A stretch of DNA of 64,000 bases from Biomphalaria glabrata. Lineage: Eukaryota; Mollusca; Gastropoda; Planorbidae. The notes under the pieces are model-generated. The model saw only the letters and a program-made list of their open reading frames with translations. It searched no databases and was not told the origin of the DNA. A program made the translations under genes and the position numbers. Location of the stretch: contig NC_074715.1 in NCBI RefSeq assembly GCF_947242115.1, positions 32,749,086-32,813,085 on the forward strand, in the 5' to 3' direction. Below are positions 44,799-57,500 of this stretch, piece after piece (position 1 is the stretch's first letter; every line of letters starts with the position of its first letter).

Positions 44799-47700
44799 TT
44801 AACGTCGTGTAGTTCCACCAAAACCTGAGGTCATCCTACTTCCTGAGCTGGAGGGACCGCCAGACGAAGATGAAAAAAAGGCGCCACCACTGGATGTAGG
44901 ATGGTTAAATCCACTGCCTCCCCAAGTGCCAGTTCCCCATCCGGTATTGTAGTTGTTGCCTCTGCCAAACAGGTAACCAAGGAGACCTCCCGTTGCAGCT
45001 CCTGTCCAGAAGCCACCACCATTGGTAGCACTGGCATGAGGGTAACCAGGCTTAGGATAGGTGTTTCCAAAACCAAAGCTGGCACTAGAGTAGCCATCAT
45101 AGGGTGGAGGTGGACCTGTAAATTTTATGTAAAATAGAAACAAATCATTACACTGTATTTTACAGACATAAACATTCACTGCACCCCAAACTATTACAGA
45201 TGTTATGCAGTGTTAAAGCTGAAATCATTTAGCTTATTTCTTCTGTAGCCACACTTTCCAATTCAAATATGAAAAGAAAACCACACATAAATAGCAACAG
45301 GTCTAACCTTTGACCACAATTTGAGAAACACTGGCATAAACAATATATATATAAAATTTGACAGATCTGTAGTTTTAGCATCAATCATCCAAGAATTGTA
45401 AAAAGCAATGCCCAGGGCTTATCTTTTCATTATCAATGTGGCAAGTGATGTCCCATTGTACAGACTATTGGGAATAACATACTCACAACTCATATTGCAT
45501 AGTGTAGATATAAATCTAGTGTATCTTGTTCTAGTTCCCAGAAAATCAAAACATTTAATTAATTCAAATTTGTCTTTTTCTTAGTAACAGAAAAGCAAAA
45601 AGCACTGGCGGGAGCAGATTATTTTGATATAATTATGAATGGAAGTTCAATTAATAAACAGATCAACAAAGAGCTAAGCGTAATGGAAAATGAAACAATT
45701 TTGAATGTACTATTTCCATTTCGCATTATTAAACAAATAATTCAATAACTGTCAGTAAAATTAGACACTTTTTCTAACCAGAATTAGGCCTAGAGGAAAA
45801 ACTATATTTTTTTTTTGCTAGATGGATCTCTGAGGTGGGGAAGAAAACCTGATGATCCAGTCCAAAAAGTCTGCCATGTTGTTCCACAAGAGCCGCCTTA
45901 AGGACGGCAATAGACTGGCTGCTCCTCCAGCTATAGAAGAGGAGAATGATAAAACTCCCTGTAGTTGTGGGGCCATTGGCCACTTATTATAGGCCTGGTG
46001 ATCAGTCATAGTAATAGTCCCTGTCATTGTGGAACCTTCAGGCATGACTTTGGCGATAAGCTCCTGATCTACATCCTGATTCCTCAATTAATTCCTTAAT
46101 TAAAACAAAACTAAAAGATTAGTCTGAGTGTGTTTCATTAAGAACATTAAGATACCTTGACTAGGCATGTACTCTTGTCTGAATCCATATGGTGGAGGCT
46201 GTTCACCATGGGTTACTACGTTGGGAGCCAGACATAATTTGTAGATGATATACATAACCAGCAGTATTCCAATAAATACAAACAATCCACTAATTCCACC
46301 TTCAGATTTGTAAGTGTAGCTAAAACATAAAAAATATTTTTTAAAAATGGGCTCTAAAAAAAAAGAAAGATGGATTGGAATGTCAATAAAAATGGACAAA
46401 TTGGTTTCTTTATTAAGAGTATCATTTTGTTACAAATGAAGCATTTTTAACAAAGCTGTAATATTTAAATAACATTTTTATAGCACCAAAAAACATAATA
46501 TAAAATAGTTATGCCTTCAAAGATTGAGATGTGTTTTTATGGTCTGAATGTTACCTGTATGGGGAGCCTCCTCTATAACTTTCTTTTTGGCGACCTTCTT
46601 CTGTAAGTTCCACTGTGTATTCCAGCTGAAAAACAATATTGTCCATTCAAATCCCTGAAACAATCTTTATGAGCAAGAACTAGCTCAAAAAAAAGTTGTT
46701 AAAAAAGTAAACACTTGAAACAAAAAGATCAAACTAGAAATAAGTCAAACTGAAGTACTTACCCCACATGAACCTTTGAGAATATAAGGGTCATTGGGAT
46801 AGTCATAGCCTTCACAGGTCACTTCCACATGACCAAACCGGTATGCATTGTCCATGTCAGTTTTACATTCCCACTGTAACAGAATCAGATGCTATTAAGT
46901 AACTATATAACTTGCATATTTTTTTTTATTTAGCTTTATATTAATCTAAAGACTTTCTATCTAAAAAAGTAAAAAGGCAATGTTTCATAAGTAAATGTGC
47001 AAGTGACACAAGACAATGATTTACCTGAATATCATAGCCATCAGAGCCTCTGTTAATACATTGAACTGTTTTAGGGGTGAACTTGTACTGAGCTGAACCT
47101 CCAACACATTTCAGCTAAAGAGAAATTCAAATATTCACAATTCACCAGGGTATTGAAGCTACAAGCATTTGGAGCAATTTTAGTTCTTAATGCCATTGTG
47201 CAACATTAAAAAAAAAAGATTTTATCTATTAAAACTAAGAAATACAGATATTTTTAAAACAAGCACCATCATTAATACTATAAAAAAATAAATAATTAAA
47301 AGTGTAACATTATTTCTCAACCAATAATATTTTCAGAAAATTAGAAACATCAAGCATATCCCTTGTTTATTCTTAAGAGTTCCATCAGACATATTCCAAA
47401 CTATTTATTTTTAAATTTAAAGAAAATTTATTTTTTTTTAAAAAGAGATATTATAATAAATATTTTAAATTTAGATGAAAAAGACAACCTGTCAGTGAAA
47501 TATTTTTTTTTTATTAGGTAGGAATTAATATTTTTTAATAAAATGTAAGGATTAAATTTAATATGTCAGCTAAATTTGATACAATAATTTGGAATATTCC
47601 AAAGGAAAATAAGATAAAACAAAACAAAAAAAAATTTCATAGCAACGCTGGTGTAAACAATGTAAAACAGCTGTATTGATAAAAAACATTTATTTTCCAA

Positions 47701-48654
47701 ATACACAAAGATAACTAAATGTTAGAATGATCATTCAGGAACTGAGCTGTTTACCTGTGGAACAGGAGAAGATCTCCTCGAGTTTGTCATTCTCCCTTGG
47801 TGAAGTGTCAGAGCTTTAACATCTGATAGCAATATTTTATCTGAGCTATGATAATCTCCAAATGTGGCTAAGAGAGGAAGAATTAAATGATATCAGTGCA
47901 AAATAGGAATTACCAAAATTAATTATAATAGCAATCTTGAAATTGCAAATTACTTTCAAGTGGCGTCTGGAAATAGGAGGTTGATTTGATTTTGATTAAA
48001 AAAATGAGTTTTTCAATAAATGCACTTTGAATGTATTACCATTAAATCAATATTATGTAAAAGCTATTGTGTTTTTATACTCTTTGAATGTGCCCTGACG
48101 TTTGAGTTCAAGCAAAGAACATACTTAACTTATAATTTACAGATGTTTTCCTATGCATATTCAGCTTTTTATCTAGTGCAAATTAATTACAGACTTAAAC
48201 ACTCTACTAAGTCATCGGTTTTTGTTGGTTTTTCAAACAACCCATACAGTGCTCTAATGGCTAGAAAAATCTCTTTTTACAATTTGTCCTAACATTTGAA
48301 ATAAGAAATGTGTCTAACCTGCTTTTGTAACAACAGTAATATAAATGTGTAATGTAATGTTGTTGTTTTTTAAACCATAAAAACAGCAAGTATATAATCT
48401 ATTCTACTTCATATGTATGAATGTATATATGTTAATTGAACAAAAAATGCTATTGTTAATATACAAAGAAAATGTCTAATAATATTGCAATTTTTATTCC
48501 TTATCTTAGTGTTCAGTAATAATTATCAAATGTACATGGCAAATAAAAAATAAAATTAGACTTAGATTTATTTACCAGCTGTTAAAGTAATGACCAATGT
48601 AAAAACTAGAGAAATTGCTGTTGCTTTGACGTGGTTCAAATCTGCATCCATCAT
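44799..48654 (-). CDS. SARAF: Store-operated calcium entry-associated regulatory factor (SARAF/TMEM66), 7 exons, complete
   Basis: Exons on the minus strand: 48576-48654, 47755-47867, 47025-47114, 46763-46873, 46555-46625, 46156-46319, 44799-45115. All have GT..AG and matching phases; 314 residues (human 339). An ER signal peptide (MMDADLNHVKATAISLVFTL...) is followed by the lumenal domain with KALTLHQGRMTNSRRSSPVP and cysteines in LKCVGG, VQCINRGSDGYDIQWEC, VTCEGYDYPNDPY and GSCGLEYTVEL. The single membrane helix is about residues 163-182 (ISGLFVFIGILLVMYIIYKL). The cytosolic tail is rich in Gly, Ser, Pro and Tyr (PPPPYDGYSSASFGFG; GGLLGYLFGRGNNYN). SARAF sits in the ER membrane and promotes inactivation of STIM-Orai store-operated calcium entry. 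Two adjacent ATGs (48654, 48651) could start it. It is divergent from NDUFA11 with 2.86 kb between starts. Confidence 0.95.
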
Positions 48655-49249
48655 TTTATAGGTTTTTAAGTAAGCTGCAGATGTAATAAAATAATAAAAC
48701 AACCTCAAACATATATTTTTATTCAAATATTTATTAAAGAATATTACAAATGGTCGCTATTCCACAATGTAGTCGATCAACATCTACAATTACAATATAT
48801 ATCATATATATATTGATAGATATTTAAGTTTAACATAAAATCATTTTAAAATCTATTCTGAGTATTCTACACCATGTCCCTAAGCTTATATTATTTAATA
48901 AGTAATAATAATAATTGTAATATGGTTGTACTTAAGCTACAGGACTATAACTATAGGCTGTACTGTAGTCTATACTTTGCTATAGTAGTATAGTAAATAT
49001 TATTATTATTATACTAAACCTATGGCTATGGTCATGGCCAATGAACGCTTAAGAATACTTAGTCCTAGCCTAATTATTTTGATATGATCATTAGTATCAT
49101 ACTAGAGTAATTAGAGATCTAGAATTCTAGATTTAGATTAGATTTATAGTTATAGATAATTATAAATTGAAATAAGTTGTATTTTAGGTTGTATTTCATA
49201 ATACTTAATTACTATGTAGATCTATATAATATAATTCATAGATCTAGTA

Positions 49250-49334
<85 letters not shown>

Positions 49335-49344
49335 TATTAGTAGA
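48655..49344. promoter_or_regulatory. SARAF upstream region with long (TA)n microsatellite
   Basis: 5' flank of SARAF. Holds short TA-rich words and a pure TA tract of about 78 bp (49253-49331) adjacent to the MITE. No TATA box can be assigned with confidence among so many AT words. Confidence 0.4.
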
Positions 49345-50279
49345 TTAAAGGGAAACTCCGAAGGTTTTTCAAATTTGAATTATTGACATATAATATTTAA
49401 ATTCTGCATAAAAAGTTGTATTAGTAAACATTTTTTTACCATTTTGTATTTAAATGCTAAGAAACATTTATATTTAATAAATCAGACAGTAAATTCTTGA
49501 CATCTCCAAAAAACGCGGTTCTTTGAGATTTTGTTATTAGGTTAGACATAAGTCACTACCCTCAACAATACTGAAAGATAAACTACATTTAACTAATCGT
49601 ATTGCTTCATTCTTACAGTAGCTGTTAGGCTTAGTGACGGCCTAGTCCAGAGCTATGCTACAGTTATATAAATAGAGAGAGATCTAAAAGCATTAGGATA
49701 ACCAACTCGATAAAAAAAAGTAACATTTTCATCTAAGCCCCCCCCCCCCCCCCCTGTCCTAAAAAGTAAATAAAATTGTGTGTGTGACTGATTCTAACAA
49801 AGTGGTCAGTGTAAGGGTAGTCTAGACTACGGGTAGTTGGTCAAGACAAGACAACCAAGCGATAGTGTTTGTGTGTGTTAAGTGGTCAGGCGAGAAAATA
49901 CACACTGCCGTGGTTAGTCATGCATGTAAATCTACTTTCAACACACATTTTTTTCTTTGCTTATAAGATCTAGATCTAACTGCATAGACGAAGATATATT
50001 TTTTTTTAAGAGAATGTAAACTTTACTGCATGGTCTACCATTATACAATAAGTCAATAGATTAAATTGATAAAATTAATATAGGTTAGTGTGACGTCTCA
50101 TAGAAACCCTGTTTTGGATGCGCAGAATAAATATATCAGAAAAACATTAATTACAAAGTTATTATTGCAAATTTAAAAAAAAAGAATAAAATATATTCAT
50201 TATCTGTAAATCAAAACACATCATATTATTATTAACTATTATATAAAAAATTACCAAAACCATCAGAGTTTCCCTTTAA
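49345..50279. mobile_element. TTAA-ended MITE, copy 1 (about 935 bp), complete ends
   Basis: Both ends read TTAAAGGGAAACTCYGAWGG in inverted orientation (left at 49345, right ending at 50279). The terminal TTAA may be a target-site duplication, as in TTAA-specific (piggyBac-like) elements. No transposase is encoded. The whole sequence is the reverse complement of 51944-52830, with roughly 85-90% identity by eye. Internal landmarks: CCTAATCAACTCGA-like AT words, a poly-C run at 49738-49754 and GTCTAGACTAC. Confidence 0.85.
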
Positions 50280-51512
50280 TACTAGATTATAGAGTCTAGA
50301 ACTCTAGATCTATAAACAGTAATAAACTATAAATAGATCTAGATCTTAGTCTTAGTGTAGTATAAATTAATAAATCTATAATTTAGTATAATATCAATAT
50401 TATTATTATTAATAATAATAAGAAGAAGATAAAAAAAAAGTATGATACTTGTACAATGACAATATTATTGATACATTTAATGATTTATCATTTAATTTGA
50501 TTGATACAATTGACTCAAACTCAATTGTCATTGTTGATTTGATTGATAGTGATAGTGATAGATTGATAGATCTAAATCTAGATTCTAGATACATTTATTT
50601 ATTACATTTAACATTATCTCATTATGAATTAGATCTAGTCACTGTTAAAATAATACATACAAGTCAAGTAACAAATCAAATTATAATGTAAGATCTAGAC
50701 GATTCTTGTAAAATTGAATTCACATAGATGATAGACTCTAAATAAAATTTTGAGATCTAAACTGCAGGTATGATGAAGTTTGCGTCGACATTAGACTCTA
50801 CGACAAGGTAATAGAAGTTTGTAGAAGTGATGTAAGAAAATGACTATTTTTATTGTCACAACAGGAAATTGTACTCAGCGTTCCCACAACCAATCAGATT
50901 TCGACAAATAATCGCAGCATTAGGCCTCGACCTCTATGTCTATATAGATCTAGATCTAGCTTTTGTCTTGCAGAATCTAGATTTAGATTAATGATTAGAT
51001 TATAATCTAGATTCTAGATCTATCACAAGTTTCAGATGCCCATTGAAAAAAGGGTAGATTTAGATATATAAATATAATTTTAACTTAAACCGTATTTAAA
51101 ACAAAATAATAGAAAACTGGAAAACCATCATGCCTAACGAATAATGACGTCCGCAAATAAGAGATTAGAGAAATATATCAAATCCCCCCCCCCCCCTTTT
51201 TTTTCCCCTCTCTGGCTCATTATTAGATCTATATTGTTGAAAAAAATATTTTTTTAGGTGATCATTATTTAACATTTATATTAGAGATCAATATCTAAAT
51301 TATTTTTTTAAACTATACAAAAATTACAAGGAACATTTATATAAGACTAATAAGACAAGGCTACGGACTAGGTCTAGGATATGAATCTAGAATCTACATA
51401 GCTCAGTGTTTTACCCCGGAATCAATGTTTTGAAAATACTTTTTCCGGTATCCAATGTCACTTTCTTTCGTTTCTAGACTCTTTTCGTAAAACATTAAAA
51501 AAACAAAATAAA
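50280..51512. promoter_or_regulatory. NDUFA11 upstream region
   Basis: The region holds many overlapping TAGATCTAGA palindromic words (50280-50400, 50560-50590, 50940-51020), a short C/T run at 51185-51206 and no other gene. A 50449-50691 frame is low complexity. The promoter of NDUFA11 must lie here, but no core element was assigned. Confidence 0.4.
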
Positions 51513-54500
51513 ATGCAAAGTGAACCTAGATACAATACTGATATTTCTACTGAACATTTCTTCAAATACAGAGAAAAGCCAAGGCCACGTTTACTTTCAA
51601 AATTAGTCATCGGGAGTGACCGTGATGTTATTCAGAGAGTTGTCGATGGCAGCAAAGCTGGAGCATTCTTTGGTAAAAAAAAAGTCGTCTAATAAATAAA
51701 TTAACAATAGATTATAGTGGGGAGTGTACATTAACATAGTGAAGGGAAGGGAGATAAAAAGAGACCTTTTGTTCCCTCTTATTGCATATTAATTAATCAT
51801 GGACATGTTGCACATTCCCTTTCGCGAAAACGATACATCTAGCTGCTAGCTAGAGATCTACTACTACTAGTAAGGTCTAGTAGTAATGATGAGCTAGGCC
51901 TCTGGCCTGCATTCTAAAAGGTCTCACTTAACTTGACTTAGACTTAAAGGGAAACTCCGATGGTTTTGACAATTTTTGATATAATATATATTTTTAATTT
52001 ACAGATAATGAATATATTATTCTTTTTTTTTTATTTGCAATAATAACTTAGTAATTGATGTTTTTCCAACGTAATTTTCCTGCGCATCCAAAACAGTCAG
52101 ACTTTCACCGGGTTTCTATGGCATGTGGCGTCACAAATACTTTGAATTAAATCTATTGACTTCTATATAACGGGAGATCATATAGCAAAGTTTACATTCT
52201 CGTAAAAGAAATATATCTTCGTCTATGCAGTTAGATCTAGGTTCTAGTGTGCAAAGAAAAAAATGCATATTACATTAAAAGTAGATTTACATGCTTGACT
52301 AACCAAAGTGTGTATTTTCTCACCAGACCACTCAACACACATCAAACACTATTGCTTGGTTGTCTTGTCATGACTGACTACAAGTAGTCTAGACTAGCCT
52401 TACACTGACAAGTTTGTTCAAATCAGTCAGACACATGATCTATTTACTTCTTGGGACAGGGAAAGGCTTTGATGAAAATGTTACTAAACTTTTTTTCTCA
52501 AGTTGGTTATCCAATGCTTTTAGATCTGTTTATACAAGTATATATATATATATATAAATATAACTGTATCATAGATCTGGACTAGGCCATCACTAAGCCC
52601 AACAGCTACTGTAAGAATGAAGCGATATGATTGGTTAAATGTAGTTTCTCTTTCAGTATTGTTGAGGGAAGTGACGTTTGAAATAGCTTTTAAAACAAAA
52701 TCTCAAAGAATCCTGTTTTTTTTTTTAGATGTCAAGAATTTACTGACTAATTTATTAAATATAAATGTTTCTAAGCATTTAAATATGGTAAAATGTTTCT
52801 ATTACAACTTTTCAAGCAGAATTTAAATATGTCTATAAAGAAAGTGTCCACAGACTTGAGTCAGGGGAGGACAGACACTTTGGTATTAGAAATTTGGAAA
52901 AATAATAGACGCTTCAAGTGCATCAATGTTTATAATCCACCAAAACAAGAACTGGCTTTAGATGTCAGAGAGACAATAACTGTAGACACTATAGTCGGAG
53001 ATCTAAATGCCCATTCACCTTCCTGGGGCTATGATGACACTGATCAGTCTGGTAAAAAAGTTCATGACCTGTCCAATTCTACTAACCTTTTTCTTTTGCA
53101 AAATAAACACTCTCCTCCTTCTCTTCTGCATGCTAGCAATGGTTCACTATCACGACCAGATCTTTCTTTAGTCTCTGCTAACTTGGGATCTGTCATAACT
53201 TATCAAGTACTAAGCGATATTAGTAGTGACCACCTTCCAATATTACTGACTGCCACTCTTTCTAAAATGAACACCAAGACCACTAAAGAACCACGAAAGT
53301 GGTGCTATAGTAAAGCTAATTGGAAAGGATACGAGACAGCTGTCGACAATGCCCTTGAAAAAATCCATGTAGAGTCTAGCTCTGTCGACCTTGTGTACCG
53401 TCAAATAACAACAGCTATCCTGGGCATGGCTAAAAAGTTTATTCCTCAAACTTACCCTTGTAAAAAATTCAAAAACTTTTGGACGGCTGAAATCAACAAA
53501 CTTGTTATGGCTCGGAGAAGGGCATACAAAAAGGTCCAAACGAACCCAAACAATCCAACACTCAGGCAGAAATACAACAGACTCAGCCTACTAGTCAAAA
53601 TGTCTGATAACAGGGAAAAACGAGAACGTTGGACCAACACCTGTGTAAGGTTAAACCTAAGGGATAGCTCTAAGGCTTGGAGTCTTCTGAGAAATCTCAA
53701 AACTTGCTGGGCATACGAAAACAGCAACCCAATTATCTTCACCCAGTGGGGTAACCATTTCATCAAAGACGAAAATTGCCACCTTGTTGAACAAATATTT
53801 TGCTAAGATCAACAAGGCTGCCAAGAAGTCCCCAATGTCCAAACCCATTGATAAAGCTCGCAAAGCTGATGAAAAAAAAGACAGAAAGGAACCACAGACC
53901 GAAAGTGCTGAGGGAACGATGAACTCCCCCTTCTCGATAGGCGAGCTTAATGCTGCCATAAGGAAATGCCAGCTTAAAAAGGCTCCGGGGCCGGACGGTA
54001 TCATCCCCGGAATGCTTAAGCATGTAGGGGGGAAAGGAAGGGCCGTGCTCTTAGCATTCGTAAATAGAACCTGGGCAGAGGTCATCTGCCCAGGGCCTGG
54101 AAACATGCCACCATTATTCCTTTACCAAAAAAGGGAAAAGATGCTTCCACTGCTGAGGGCTACAGGCCCATCTCACTCACATCTTGTGTGGGAAAGATGG
54201 CTGAAAAAATGGTAAATGAGCGTCTGGTTTGGTACCTTGAGAGTGCCCGTCTTATAGCTCCAGAACAGGCTGGTTTCAGGGCTGGAATGTCCGCTATAGA
54301 CCAAGTCAACATCTTTGTGCAGAGCGTAGCAGATGCATTCCAAAGGACCGAAAGTACATACGCAGTCTTCATTGACTTAAAACAGGCATATGATAAAGTA
54401 TGGCGGCCTGGTTTGCTTCATAAGATAAGAGCTGTGGGGGTGCGGGGACGGATATATTACTGGATTAGAGACTTCCTACAAGAGCGTACAATAAGAACAA

Positions 54501-57500
54501 GGATGTACGGAGAAGTCTCAGGGAAAATGACCCTCGAGCATGGCCTCCCCCAGGGCTCCGTTCTGTCATGCGCCCTTTTCACGACCTTCATAAATGACCT
54601 ACCGGCTCAGCTAAAATGCCATATGCTGATGATATTGTCCTTTGGAAATCCGGAAGGAGCGCAACCTCTATACAAAAAGTGTTGCAAGATCTCAATACGC
54701 TCTGCTTATACACACAAAAATGGAGGCTAGAAATAAACACCTCCAAGACGGTCTATTCTCTGTTCACGATCGGGGCTGGCATTCTCTGGCAACCTTTCCG
54801 GCTCTTCCTTAACGGAGTGGCTCTCAGCATGGAAAAGCTACCCAAGTACCTTGGTGTACCTTGATGTAACTTTAGATCACAAACTAAAAATGTGTGAGCA
54901 CATCCAAGAAGTTGCAAGAAAGGCCTCAGGGAAACTTCGCATTGTGCGGAAGCTGGCTCTAGGACAGCTCTTGAACAACTTGATAAAATACAGTCCCAAG
55001 CACTAAGATTTGTCTGTGGAACTTTTAGGACATGCATATGTGCTTTTGGTCCTTTGGAATCGATCTGCTACGCTCTGCACAAAGATGTTAACTTGGACTA
55101 TAGCGGACATTCCAGCCCTGAAACCAGCCTGTTCTGGAGCTATAAGACGGGCACTCTCAAGGTACCAAACCAGATGCTCATTTACCATTTTTTTCAGCCA
55201 TCTTTCCCGCGCAAGATGTGAGTGAGATGGGGCTTTAGCCCTCAACAGTGGAAGCATCTTTTCCCTTTTTGGTGGCACGTTTTCAGGCCATCTGTCCAGG
55301 TTCTATTTACAAATGCCAAGAACACGGCCCTTCCTTTCCCCCTTACATGCTTGAGCTTTTCGGGGGTGATACCATCCGGCCCGGTAGTCTTTTTGAGCTG
55401 GCATTTCCTTATGGCAGCATTAAGCTCGCCATTAAGCTCAACAAGGTGGCAAATTTCTTCTTTGATGAAATGGTTACCCCACTGGGTGAAAATAATGGGA
55501 TTGCTGTTTTCGTACGCCCAGCATTTTCTAGATTTCTCAGAAGACTTAGGCCTTAGAGCTATCCCTAACCTTGCAATGTGTTGGCCAAACACTCTAGTTC
55601 TAGAACTCAGTACAGTATAATCCACTTAATCAAGTTGAACTGTTAGTGACTTCATATTTAAATAGTTTGATCTACACTTCATCAAAGGAAATGACTGAAC
55701 AATACGGAGCCTACAAAATTGTAACAAGTCCTCAAACGTGAGGGTATTTTGCGTTCAACTTTAATTGGGTGGCTGAGTGGGAAAGCGTTTGACTTCCGAA
55801 TAGGAATTTTTACTTTCGGGATCTTTAGGACGCCTCTGAATCCACCCAACTTTAATGGGTACCTGACATTAGTTAGGGAAAAGTAATGGCAGTTGGTTGT
55901 TGTGTTGGCCACCTGACACCCTCGTTAACTGTGGGACATAGAAGCAGATGACCTTTACATCATCTGTCCCATAAATCACAAGGTCTGAAAGGGGAACTTT
56001 TTTTTTTCTTTTTGTCTAAATTTTTAGTATGTTAGTTTTATATATTTGCTTAATTGTTGATGCAAATTTGCTCAATACTTTTTTTATTATCTGATCCAAT
56101 CGTATCAGGATTTTTTTTTTATTATTGTGATTTTTGTTTTCAGCTGCTGCATCTGCTGCAATGGTGTATACCTTGGAACCTAAAGGACAAACACTTACAG
56201 TCTCCAGAGGTATAGAAAGAATTGTTAAACACAGTCCACCATTCTGTAAGTTTTCTATACTCTCAATATTGCTGATATATGAATTGTCTTATATCTTTTT
56301 TTTTATTTGCCTTTATCAGTCTTGGAATGACTATGGTTGATCTCGTAGAACACTTTTTCATGTGAAGCCTATTGTCAAGAGGCATTCCCATGCACATATA
56401 ACATAGGTTAAGATGGCATTCACTTTGGTGGAAGAGAAGCTATCCATTTTCATTTGGCATGCTTTTCCTCCAGAGCTTTCTTGGTCACCATCTCTTTCCA
56501 CAGTGTGATCCAGGGCTTTGTCTTCCCAGTAGTCAACATCAGTGTCCACTGCTTTGTGGTCCCGTTTGATTACATCCCCTTATCAGAGGTTGGGACAATC
56601 AGTTTTGCTTATAATTTTCAAGTTGACTAAGTAACAAATATCAAATTTAAAATTTAGGAGAAGCTAGTTATACAGTTATTTCCTTTGTTTATGACATAAT
56701 CAAAATGTTTAACTGCATTCCATAGATTTTAAAATTCTTGTTTTACCATTTATTGTACTGTATTTTTTATAGTAGCTGTTTACATTTAAAATTAGAATTT
56801 ATATTGCATTATGGAACTATTGTGACTAAGAGATGAACACTAAAAACTGCATGAGGCTAAAAAGTGATCTAGTGGAAGTTGTGCTACTGATTGCATTAGT
56901 CTAATTTATTGTAGACAATATTTTGACTGTCTGCTAATGCACTCTGCATGCATCTGGTTCTGCCTTAAGACCATTGTAACTTCAAAATTTTGTTGTATAA
57001 CAAAAAAAATATTGAGTTATTAACCCTGTCATAATTTTGAGTCTTGTTAAGCAAGAACTACATGTAACATTGTGTTTTATATTGATATTCATTTGTATTT
57101 GTTTTCCTTTCAGTTATCTCAGGCTTGACATATGGTCTTGCTGTTGGGATGTCGGCGAAGATTCGAAACAAAGATGGCCCATTGAATCACATAATTGGTG
57201 GCATTGCAAGTGGTACAATGTTTGGATCTTGGTGTATGTTGTCATGTTTTAACTTTTTTTTATTTTTGTGAAATTAAAAAAACAACAAAAAACTAGTCAT
57301 TTATTATTAGTTTAATAGATTGAACATTTGATTAAACAGTATTATAGTTAGGTTTTAAAAATATTAAACTCTACCCACTGTAGATGTTAGTCCCCCCATA
57401 TTAAACTCTCAAAATTTCCTATTTGAGTAATATTGAGTATATCACTTTATATTGATCACATTTTAGCCAATATTTTTTTCATTGTAGGCTAAGTAAAACC

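Noticed and set aside
45305-45340. hAT transposon end (TTTGAGAAACACTGGC)
   Set aside because: Only one terminal-repeat-like end was found and no partner or target duplication, so it was not listed as an element.
53243-54106. Minus-strand open frames over the LINE-D region
   Set aside because: Shadows of the sense reverse-transcriptase and endonuclease frames.
56358-56549. 63-codon minus frame in NDUFA11 intron 2 as a separate gene
   Set aside because: Protein-like words (DYWEDKALDHTVERD) suggest a relic of some element, but nothing recognisable flanks it.
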